Shown here piece by piece: positions 22,801 through 32,400 of a stretch of DNA of 64,000 nucleotides. The stretch spans positions 1,559,446-1,623,445 of the forward strand of contig NZ_JABAHZ010000001.1 in NCBI RefSeq assembly GCF_012641265.1, in the 5' to 3' direction. The translations under genes and the position numbers were made by a program. The stretch is from Chitinophaga eiseniae (GTDB taxonomy: Bacteria; Bacteroidota; Bacteroidia; Chitinophagales; Chitinophagaceae). Numbering within the stretch: position 1 is the stretch's first letter; each line of letters starts with the position of its first letter. The notes beneath the pieces were generated by a model. That model did no database searches. It worked only from the letters and a program-made list of their open reading frames with translations, and was not told the DNA's origin.

Positions 22801-23453
22801 GCGATATGGTGCATTGTCAGCACCAATATGTATTCCTTTTTGGTGAGTGTGATGAGCTGGGCCCGCAACATATAATCCCATGCCAGGTCAAATGGCTTGT
22901 TGATCAGTGTAGCGATACGTGCCTGCAAAGCGGCGGCATTGTCCACATCAGCTGCGCCATTTATTCTTTCCAGCTTCCAGTTGTCGCTGGTAGCGACTTC
23001 CTGCCAGGTGCCGTCCTGGTCTGCCTTAATGACCGTCCGCAATATTTCATGGCGCTGTATAATGTTGCGCAGCGCATGTTCCAGCGCGGCAATGTTGAGC
23101 GTGCCTTCCAATCGCAATATAGCGGGTACATGGTACTGCACAGAGCCCTGCATGGCGTCAATAAACCACAAACGTTCCTGGCTAAACGAAAGCGGTATGC
23201 GCGCACCGGCACGCCGTTCCGTTGCCCGGATCTTTTCCGTAACAGCCGTAACGGCGGTGGTATCTGCCGACGCTTTAAAGTAAGCCACCAGCTGTGCTTT
23301 ATTTTCCTTCAGGGTTTGCAGGAAAGAGGGCGCAAATTGTTTTTGCTGGTCTGTTTTCAGTAATAGCTCTTCGCCATCCAGGGAGAGGCTTATTCCCAGA
23401 TCCTGCGCTTGTTCCAATATCAGGACTACCTCCGACAAATTAAAACCTGGCAT
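16863..23453 (-). CDS. NRPS subunit 2: docking-C-A-PCP-C-A-PCP
   Basis: This 2196-residue bimodular non-ribosomal peptide synthetase starts 38 nt after the hybrid PKS-NRPS stop. Residues 1-60 resemble the TubC N-terminal docking fold and should receive the chain from the upstream subunit. Next come C (LSFSQERLWF ~81, HHIASDG ~213), A (YTSGSTGQPKG ~690), PCP (LGGHSLL ~1086), C (HHISSDG ~1268), A (~1580-2040) and PCP (~2141). The last PCP reads IGMHSLL instead of LGGHSLL, as does the last PCP of subunit 1. The first A domain has code DAIWMGGTF, close to the Val code I recall (DAFWIGGTF). The second reads DIWELTADD, identical to the last A domain of subunit 1 and like codes recalled for diamino acids. 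No E, nMT or TE domain is present. The C-terminus (KQKKIIL) is short and basic and probably docks to subunit 3. Confidence 0.97.
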   Translation of the reverse strand: MPGFNLSEVVLILEQAQDLGISLSLDGEELLLKTDQQKQFAPSFLQTLKENKAQLVAYFKASADTTAVTAVTEKIRATERRAGARIPLSFSQERLWFIDAMQGSVQYHVPAILRLEGTLNIAALEHALRNIIQRHEILRTVIKADQDGTWQEVATSDNWKLERINGAADVDNAAALQARIATLINKPFDLAWDYMLRAQLITLTKKEYILVLTMHHIASDGWSSAILIQELTEGYRAFTEKRDPVYTPLDIQYADYAVWQRNYLVGDVMEQKIAHWKSKLTGVTVAEIPADFERPAASSNKGAFLVFNIDNTLAASLRQLAQQEGATLYMVLLAAFKVLLHRYGGQADICVGGAVAGRMRTELEPLIGFFVNTLALRTDLGGHPSFLSLLQRVKNTLLDAYEYEDAPFEKVVEAVVKERDMNRNPLFQSIFVLQNVPATPVLRIGDVVITEEPAIRNASLFDLTWIAEERPEGISIYLEYSTDLYLESTIRQMFSHYETLLTSIVKNPTQAIGALGMLSSSEKEQLLVNFNATDFPYPADKTITTLFNEQVALTPDAVALVFCEAQLTYRQLQEQSDKLAWYLRSKGVKEETMVPICMERSVQLIVGILAILKAGGAYVPIDPAYPSDRIRYMLEDTRSALILTNSAQLSMLRKEVPDMEMLCVDEMMELLAATPIPALVTSANPGSLAYIIYTSGSTGQPKGAMVTHRNVTSLARGGNFLEFTAADVLLSTGSPSFDATTIEYWGMLLNGGQLVLCPEKQLLDNRLLKQEICQRGVTKMWFTASWFNQLVDDDIALFEGLNALMVGGEKLSEEHIQRFLAAYPATAVINGYGPTENTTFSLTWNIKALAPGKSIPIGRPLGNRTAYILSAEGQLLPAGVPGELYVGGDGVSRGYLNQPALTAQKFVLDPFSDIPDARLYRTGDLARWLPDGTVAYLGRIDDQVKIHGHRIEPGEIESVLLQHPGIKQAVVLMQVKTTGDKYLVAYTVPQGDVDKAALTDYLKSRLPAYMIPAQLVSLERIPLTSNGKADRKALRALEEDGLETALYVAPANETEQQLLSIWERFLQRKEISTNANFFELGGHSLLASRVVTAIRSALQIELSVTRFFQYPTIATMAAYLVGKDKENGLPAITAGKRPSRIPLAFSQERLWFIDQMNGTVAYHVPLAIRLKGTLDAAGLSHALHTIVNRHEALRTVIRQEHGVPYQELLAPDEWELRLIHGEKYSTPEQLQAHLIELVNAPFDLAKDYMLRAYLIRLSAEEHILLITLHHISSDGWSVTLLVNDMAELYNAYIEKRPAILDTLNLQFADYAVWQRSIADSERLRKQLSYWEQQLQGVEVLQLPADFSRPAIQSTSGAVQRFTLDHTLLQQLQQFSLQQDVTLFMTLLAAFKVLLYRYSGQEDICVGTSIAGRTQEEVAGVIGFFVNTLALRSDLSQHPSFLTLLQQVKQTTLAAYDHQEVPFEKVVEAVNTERDLSRTPLFQVLFELQNTPAVDQLELGALTVTREEVKYNTAQFDLVVSMEEGPEGLTGYVEYVTDVFTEATITQLMTHFAQLLTTVITQPDIRINTLPLLTDAERYQQLVTFNNTTVDFPHNSTFIDQLGLQAQRTPAAPALVMGDQVLTYASLDERSNQLAHYLQEAGIGDTSLVPVCLDRSPDMVIAILAIMKAGGAYLPVDPGYPEERMAYMLNDSKAQLVIGSSASKQKLEHAGPVRIISLDEEQAVISGYPVTALTALPVPSQLAYVIYTSGSTGLPKGAMIEHAGMLNHLYAKVNDLKMDATSVVAFTAAFTFDISVWQMFAALLCGGHTVIYPTDTILQPTALMQAVEADKITILEVVPSYLSAILATVKGISLPKLQYLLVTGETVPRQLLAEWFQHKDYRTIPVVNAYGPTEASDDITHHFMYETPEHSNVPLGKPIQNLHIHILDASQQLCPIGVAGEIRVSGIGVGRGYLNRPELTAEKFVKDPFSENDTVRMYRTGDLGKWLPDGIIVHLGRIDNQVKIRGYRIEPGEIERVIEKSGMIKQVVVITKADQHQQLQLVAYVVGAENFDKDELLGYLKTKLPEYMVPAQWVVLAEMPLSANGKIDRKALPESTIATVSADLYVAPTNKLEEKLAGICARLLEIERVSIYDNLFEIGMHSLLIMRLAATVHEEFGMQVSVRTFFQLTTIAALAKYIDINKMVAVTPTAKQKKIIL

Positions 23454-23491
23454 ATGTTTAATGAGTTAAATGATGAGAGAAAAAAGCCGTT

Positions 23492-26400
23492 TTACAACCT
23501 CATTTCCTGTAATCCTTCCGACGTTTCCAGCACCGCTGCCTGGCTGATCTTTATGTAGGCGGCCAGCGCTTTGATGGTGGTGAGTTTGAAGAATGTCCTG
23601 ACAGCTATATGCAATCCGAATTTTTCCTGCAGGGCGGCCGACAAACGCATTACCAGCAGGGAGTGCATCCCGAGTACAAAAAGATTGTCGTTGATCCCGA
23701 TCCGGTCTGTTTCCAGTAATTTTTTGCAGATATCTTCCAACGCCTGTTCTATGTCGTTGCCCGGCGCTTCATACTGGGTAAACGATGTCTGGCTATCGGC
23801 CTCCGGTAACGCCTTTTTATCTACTTTTCCGTTGGCGGTGAGCGGGAGCTGATCCAGGGTGATCAACTGCTCAGGCACCATATATTCCGGTAATCTTTCT
23901 TTCAGATAGGTCATCAGTGCATCACGGCTGTAACCATCGCGGGTTACGATGTAACCTGTCAGGCGCCTGTTGCCACCACCAGCGATATCCTCTCCTTTAG
24001 CCAGCACTACAGCCGACTTCACACCGGGGAACTGTTGCAATACATTTTCAATTTCTCCCAGTTCAATTCTATACCCGCGGATCTTCACCTGTTCATCTAT
24101 GCGGCCCAGCATTTCAATGCTGCCATCGGGCAACCAGCGTCCGAGGTCGCCGGTACAATACATGCGTATGGCCCCATCGGCATGGAAAGGATCTTTAATG
24201 AATTTGGCAGCTGTTTTCTCCGGGTCATTCAGGTATCCCCGGGATACTCCTATGCCGGAAACACATATTTCGCCGGCAACACCCACAGGGCAAAGCTGCC
24301 GGGCAGTATCCAGTATATAAATGCGGAGGTTTTGTATGGGCTTGCCTAATGGCACATTATTACGTGCAGGCGTAGCGTACATGAAATGATGGGTAATATC
24401 ATCAGATGCCTCTGTAGGGCCGTAAGCGTTTACCACCGGAATGCCGCCGTAAAGTGGATGCTGGAACCATTTCGATAACAACACCTGGCTTACCGGCTCA
24501 CCGGTCACCAGGAGATACTGCAGGCTTTCCAGCGGCACCTGGCCGTCTTCCATCAGTACAGCAGCCAGGTAAGAGGGCACCAGTTCCAGCACCGTAATAC
24601 CGTCGCTACCGATGCTGCGCAGCAAGGATGCCGGACGATGGATCTGTGCTTCCGTGTATACCACGGTACGCCCACCGCTCAGTAAAGGCGCAAACATCTG
24701 CCACACAGATATATCAAAGGTATAAGACGCCGTATACGCCATGATAGTAGCGGCATCCATTTTCAAATCATTCACCTTGGCAAATAAATGATTCAGCATA
24801 CCGGCATGTTCTACCATTACGCCTTTGGGCCTGCCGGTAGATCCGGAGGTATAAATAATATAGGCGAGGTCGTTAGGCGCTGGTGCTGTGAATAGCGGCG
24901 TTTCCGGCTGTATATCCAGCGTAGCGGCATCTCCGTCTATTAAGAAAACATTCAGCCCTCCGATATCTTTTAACTTTTCCGCTCCGTAGTGAGTGCTTAT
25001 AACGAGATGTGCATTGCAATCCTCCATTATAAAAGCGATCCTGGCCAGAGGGTATTCCGGGTCGACCGGTACATAAGCTGCGCCGGCTTTGAGAATACCC
25101 AGTATAGCTACGATCATATCTGCAGAGCGTTCCAGGCAAACCGGCACCAGTGAATTTTCGGTGATACCGGCTCCTCTCAGGTAATGCGCCAGCTGGTTGG
25201 AGCGCTCATCCAGCGCTTTATAACTCACCACCGTATCACCTGCGATAATAGCCGGCGCTGCGGGTGTAATCGCAGCCTGGAATACAAACAGGTCTATAAA
25301 TGTTTTGTCCTGTGGAAACGCCACAGCGGTGTTATTAAAGTCAACCAGCAACTGCTGCTCTTCTTCGGGCCGTAACATAGGCAGAGAGCCGATATGCGCT
25401 GCCGGTAGCTGCACGATGAATTGCAGCAACTGCTCATAGTGTTTCACCAGGCGCTGAATACTGTCTTCCGTAAACAGGTCCACACAATACTCTATATAGC
25501 CGCTTAGTCCATCGGCATCTTCCTGGAGGCAGCAGCTGAGATCAAACAAAGTAACGGTATGTGTAATTTCTTCCTGCGTAATATGCAGCTCTCCTAACTT
25601 CAGGTCAGGAGCATCGGGCATATTAAACAGTTCAAACATTACCTGGAATAAAGCTGTTCTGCTCATATCCCGCTCTTTCTCCACCAGCTCCACTATTTTT
25701 TCAAAAGGTGCATCCTGGTGGTCGTACGCGTCGAGGGTGGTTTCCTTTACCTGTTGCAGCAGCGTAATAAAAGTAGGATCACCGCCCAGGTCACTGCGCA
25801 GGGCCAGGGTATTTACAAAGAACCCTATCAGCCCTTCTGCTTCCTGTTGCGTTCTGCCGGCAATGGAAGTGCCTACACAAATGTCGTCCTGGCCACTATA
25901 GCGGTACAGCAATACTTTGAATGCCGTGAGCAAGGTCATAAACAAGGTGGCGCCCTGCTGCTGCGACAGCACCTGCAACTGGTCGCGCAGTTCTTTATCT
26001 AACCGGAACCGGCTGATAGCGCCGCGGGTGCTCTGCACCGGCGGACGCGAATAGTCGGTGGGCAAATGCAGTACTTCCACACCCGACAGTTTCTCCTGCC
26101 AGTATACCAGGCGTTTCTTTAACGCGGCGCCTTCCAGGTGCCGGCGTTGCCAGATCGCGTAGTCTGCATATTGTATATCCGGGACAGGCAAATGCGTAGC
26201 GCTGCCGGTGCTGTGCGCCCGGTACAGGGCAATGAGTTCGTTGACCAGTATCGATACCGACCAGCCATCGGAAGCAATATGATGCATCACCAGTACCAGC
26301 ACATGCTCTTCTGCCGACACCTGCAGCAGATGTGCCCGCAGCATGAAGTCACTGGCAAGATTAAATGGTTTATATACCAGGCTGGTAATATAGGCCTGTA

Positions 26401-29400
26401 ATGCAGTAGCATCTTCTGTAAAAGTGACTTCCGTCAGCTGCCACTGGTCTCTGTCCAGTATCTGCTGATAAGGCATGCCCTGCTCCTGTTTAATGATGGT
26501 CCGCAGGGATTCGTGACGCTGTATGATCTGCCCGATGGCGTAGCCAAGCGAGGCATTGTCCAGCAGACCTTTCAGTCTTAATACCACTGGCATATGATAA
26601 GAAACACTGCCTTCCAGCTGATCAATAAACCATAGTCGTTCCTGGCTGAATGATAGCGGGATCTGTGCCGGTCTTTCTGCTGCAAAAAGTGCCGGCAACA
26701 GCAGCCCCTTATGCTGCAGTTGCAGGTAAGCAGCCAGTGAGGCAACAGTGGGGTGCAGGAAGAAATCTTTTACCGTCAGCTCTGCTTCCATCTCTTTACG
26801 GATAGCTGATACGGCGCGGGTAGCCAGCAGGGAATGCCCGCCCAGCTCAAAGAAATTATCCTGGGTACCTACCCGTTCCATGCCCAGCAGGCGTTGCCAG
26901 ATGTCGGCCAGTTGCTGTTCTGTAGCGGTTACCGGCGCCTGGTAATTCAGCAGGCGCTTACGTTGTATAAATTCCCATTCTGTTAAGAACCGGCGGTCTA
27001 CTTTGCCATTGCTGGTTAGCGGCAACAACTGCAAGGCTACAAATGCGGAAGGCACCATGTATTCCGGTAAACGTTGCTGTAACTGCGTCCGGATATCTTT
27101 TTCCAGCACTTCGCAGATATCGGGGAACAAAGGAATGTTCGTCTTCACACCCTCTGTATAGCCGGTAGCTTTACTGTAAGCCGGTTCTACAAAGCCATTG
27201 AACGGCGCTTGTTCCAGCAGCAGGTTTATTTTAAACGGATCTTCATTCAGCAGGAAGCGGCTATGATAACCAGCAGCTTTAGCAGCGGCCAGTATTTCAT
27301 TCACTACTTTAGTATCGTTGTCCGACGTGAGGATATAATCTGCCAGGTCTCCCACCTGGTTGATGTTTCTATCAGTAAGCGCCTGTTCCAGTAACCTTTC
27401 TTTCCATAACCTCGGGTTAGGCACGCGGTGCAACGCCATCCGGGGATGGCCGGCAGCCAAATGGGATAATATACTGTTCTTATCTGCCACGTCGTCCCAT
27501 GACTGCCATTGTGGTTGCAGTACCGGTTTTTCAATATCGATATGCAACACCACTGTGTAGCGATAGAGCGTGAGCTCATTGATGTAGTCGCCCTGTTTCC
27601 ATTGAATGTCTACGTGGGTAATTTCAGGATACAGGGATTGCAGCTGAAAGAACCAGGCAGGCGAAAAACACAGTTCTTCTTCTTTCCATACTTCCTGGTC
27701 TACGTTCCACTCAAATTCGCGGAGACTGGTTTTGCTTTGCAGCTTATCCAGTTGCAGCCTGCGTTTGAAAGAAGGGAGTAAACGGAGGTCTCTCACATCC
27801 CCGATCACGATATGCCCTTTTCCTTTCAGCAGGGAAATGGCGTTGGCCAATACATCTGACATGTATTGCGCCCCGGGGAAGTATTGTACAATGGAGTTTA
27901 AAATGACGGTATCTATGGTGGTGCCTTCTTCCAGGGTAACTTCATGTGCGGCGCATATCTTCAGGGTTGTTTCCGGGTAGCGGCGCAGTCCTTTGTTGAT
28001 ATGTTGCTGTAGTTGATGGGTAGATACCTGCGAGAAATCGGTACCAATATATTTTTCGATATGACCGGCCAGTTGAAAATAGATCAAGCCGGTACCACAT
28101 CCTATTTCCAATACGTTGCGCGGGTTGGTGGCCAATACTACGCTGGTAATATCTTCCAGCCAGCTGCGCATATTTTGTGCAGGCAGGGCTTCGCCGGTAA
28201 AACTGTCGTTCCAGCCGGTGATATTAAATTCTTCATCCAAATCTTTTACTTCCTCTGCCTTACTATAAGCCGTTTCATACAGTTCCTTCCAGGTAGCTAC
28301 CTGTTGCAGGTACAATTCCTGTTCTGTTTGCAATACGGCCTGCTGGTCGGGCACATAGTAGCTCACCAGCCGCTTTTCAGCACCTGTTTGTTCTTTTACC
28401 ACCACACAGCTGGCGGCCACTTCATCCAGGTTGTTGAGCGCTCTTTCTATTTCGCCGGGTTCTATCCTGTAGCCACGCATTTTGATCTGGTCGTCCATAC
28501 GGCCCAGGTATTCCACCGTTCCATCTGGCAGCCAGCGGGCACGGTCGCCGGTGCGATACAGCCTGGCGCCCCTGAGATCTGTGAACGGATCGGCAACAAA
28601 TTTTTCTGCTGTTAGCTCCGGCTGGTTCAGGTATCCGCGGGATACGCCATCGCCACCCACATACAGCTCTCCGGGCGTACCTACGGGGAGCAGTTGCATG
28701 GTGCTGTCCAGCACATAGGCCGTACGGTTTCCCAATGGGCGGCCAATAGGAATACTTTTGCCGGGCACCACTGCCGCAATATTCCAGGTGAGGGAAAAAG
28801 TGGTATTTTCCGTAGGGCCGTAACCGTTAATAATCTGCGTAGCAGGATAGGCGGCCCGGAACTTACGGATATGTTCTTCTGATAATTTCTCCCCTCCTGC
28901 CATCACAGCGGTTAATCCTTCGAAAATAGTGATATCATCATCTACCAGCTGGTTAAACCAACTGGCGGTAAACCACATTTTAGTCACGCCCCGGTAGCGT
29001 ATTTCCTGTTTGAGCAACTGGTTGTCGAGCAGCTTCTTCTCGGGGCATAATACCAACTGGCCACCATTCAGCAACATTCCCCAGTACTCAATCGTAGTGG
29101 CGTCGAAGGAAGGCGATCCGGTAGATAGCAGCGTATCTGCCGCACTCAGCTCCACAAAGTTACCGCCACGGGCCAGGCTGGTTACGTTGCGGTGAATGAC
29201 CATGGCGCCTTTGGGCCTGCCGGTAGATCCGGAGGTATAAATAACATAGGCCAGTGAATCCGGATCGGTTTTCACCGCCAGAGGATGCGCCGGCATAGTG
29301 GCGAGTATATCGAGGATATTATCTACCAGGATCAATGTAGCGTGTTCCGCTTCCACGGCCAGCATCGCCTGCTGGTCGGTAGTAGTCACCACCAGCTTAC

Positions 29401-32400
29401 TGGCGGTATCCTGCAGCATATACGCAATACGGTCTTTGGGGTAAGACGGGTCAACGGGCACGTATGCACCGCCGGCTTTCAGGATGGCGAGGATACTCAC
29501 GATCAGGTGAATGGAACGATCCATACACAACGGTACCATTACGCCTTCTTTAACGCCCTGTTTACGGAGGTAATGAGCTACCCGGTTCGATTGCTCGTCC
29601 AGCTCCCGGTAAGTGAGCTGTTGCTCGCCAAATGATAAGGCAATAGCATCGGGCGATTGTATCACCTGCTCTTCAAACAATGCCGTGATCGTTTTATTAA
29701 CCGGGTAAGGCACCGCGGTGTCGTTGAAGGTCACCAGCAGCTGACGGGTTTCTCCTTCGCTCAGCATGTTCAGTTTCCCGATGGTTGTCGCCGGATTTTG
29801 CACCGCCGCCTGCAGCAACACCATGTAATGATGCATCATTCGCTCAATGGTGGCTTCCTGGAATAAGTCGATGCAATACTCTACTTCCAGGGCAATGCCT
29901 TCCGGCCTTTCTTCCACGGTCCAGAAGATATCAAACAGGCTGGTACTGCGGATCACCGGCTCAGGTGTGATAGTAGCTTCTCCCAGGCGCAGTTCCGACA
30001 TCAGCGGAATATTCTGCAGGGTAAACATTACCTGGAATAAAGGATTCTTCCTGATATCCCGCTCTCCCATTATTTCTTTTACTACTTTTTCAAAAGGCAC
30101 TTCCTGGTTATCGTGGGCATCAAACAAGGTGTTTTGTACTTCTTTCAACGCAGCAGCAAAAGAAGGGCTCCCACTGAGATTGCTGCGAAGCGCCAGCGTG
30201 TTTACAAAGAAGCCCAGCAATGGTTCCAGCTCTATTTGCGCCCTGCCGGCAGTAGCGCAGCCGATACAAATATCTTCCTGCCCGCTGTAACGGTACATCA
30301 ATACTTTTAAGGCGGTGAGCAAGGTGGTAAACAGCGTTACCCCTTGTTGCCGGCCCAGTTGCTTTACCTGTGCAGATAATTCCTTGTCCAGGTGCATAGT
30401 AATCACCGCGCCCCGGGTACTTTTAACCACCGGGCGTTCAAAATCTGTGGGCAGCTGTAATAAAGTGACGCCGTCGAGCTTCTTTTTCCAGTACGCTAAT
30501 TTTTGTGCTACCAGTGGTCCCTGTAAAAAGCGACGCTGCCATATGGCGTAGTCCGCATATTGAATTTTCAATGCGGGCAGCGCAGGCTGGCGGCCGGCCA
30601 GGTAAGCATTGTATATTTCTATCAGTTCCTGGAAAAAGATATGTGCGGAGGAATCGTCAAAAACAATATGATGTATGGTAAGTACCAGCACATTTTCGTT
30701 GTCTGCAATACGGATCAGGTGCGCCCTCAGCATATGATCGTCAGACAAGTTAAAAGGTGTGTTCACCAAACCCGCAATATAGGTTTGTAACGCAGCTGCA
30801 TTATGCTGGTACAACGGATCTTCCACTTCCACCATTTGCCAGTTCACCACTTCCTTTACCCGTTGATAGGCATGCCCTTCTTCCTGGTCAATGTTGGTCC
30901 TTAATATTTCATGGCGGTCTATAATGCTTTGTAATGCGTAAGCAAGCGCATTTTTATCGAGTCTCCCCTTCAATCTTACAATCGCCGGCAGGTTGTATTG
31001 TACGCTGCCTTCCAGCTGATCGATAAACCATAAGCGTTCCTGGCTAAAGGATAACGGGATGTGGGCAGGCCGGTCCTGTTTTTCAATCACCGTCGGTAAA
31101 ACATTTAAGAGCGCATCTGCCACAGGCGCTGCATTTTTTTTTACCGGGGTTACCTTCGGTAAAAATCCTGCCTGTTGTAATTCCGTGATACTGTCTCTGA
31201 AACATTTTTCAATAAAGTCAACATCTTCATCGGTATGCGCGGCTGAGAGAAAACAGGTTTTGCCTTCCCATATGTATACTCCTTTTTCCAGCAGGTGATA
31301 AAAGAACAGGTCCATGTTACCGGAAATAGAGAAATAAAACAAGGAGCCAAAGTTGTTCACTTTGATAGGCACCTGGTTTTCGTCGAACAGCCGGGTGATA
31401 TTACTGATCAGGCGGCTGGTACGGGCATTCAGCTTTTCCTGCAACGCGGGTCCCTGTCTTTCCAGTTCACCTAAGACGGCCAGTGAAGCCACCATGCTCA
31501 GCGGATGTTTACAGAAGGTACCGGCCAGGAAAGTAGTTTCTGCTTTGGGGTATGAATCGTCTTTATAGTTCCATAGCCCGCCGTCAAAAGCCTGCATGCA
31601 CCAGTCTTTACCGGCAATGATGCCTATCGGCATGCCACCGCCGGCAATTTTACCATAGGTAGCCATGTCGGCGCGGATACCAAAATGCGCCTGTACGCCG
31701 CCCGGATGAATACGGAAACCGGTAATCATTTCATCGAAGATCAGGATGATCTTTTCCTGCGCTGTCATGGCACGCAACGCCTGTAATAGCGCTTTTGGCT
31801 GATAGCCTGGTCGCCTGCTCTGGATAGGTTCTACCAGTACGGCAGCCAGCTCATGTGCATGTGCACGGATTTGTTCTACTACATTGGGATTGAGGTAATC
31901 AAATACCAGCACATCGGCTACCATGTTGGGAATAACACCCGGCGCAATAGGAATACCGTTATGATCATGTTCAATATCCTCTACCATGGCCAGTGTACCA
32001 TCAAAATAACCATGATAGGAACCCAGGAAGATGGCAATCTTCTTTTTGCCGGTGGTGGTACGGGCCAGCCGCATGGCCGACATCACCGCTTCCGTACCGG
32101 AGTTATGAAAGCTTACTCTCTCCATACCGGTGAGCGCCGCAATACGGGTGGCCACCTCTCCGGCAAGATAGGTCTGAGGCCCGAGCTGATATCCTTTTTC
32201 CAATTGTTTATGAATAGCCGCTGTTACTATTTCCGGGCGATGGCCTAATAAATTAACCCCAAAACCCATGGTGAGGTCTACGTATTCATTGCCATCCACA
32301 TCAGTCATTTTCGATCCCTGGGAAGACGCAGCTACAATGGGATACACCATTTCTTTGGTGGCAAAGCGGAAGCCCGCCGATACGCGGTTATCCGCCAGTA

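Noticed and set aside
22629..23363. 244-codon plus-strand open frame and many similar frames across 1-37900
   Set aside because: They lie antisense to clearly conserved NRPS/PKS domains and have Cys-, His- and Phe-rich shadow composition without recognisable domains.
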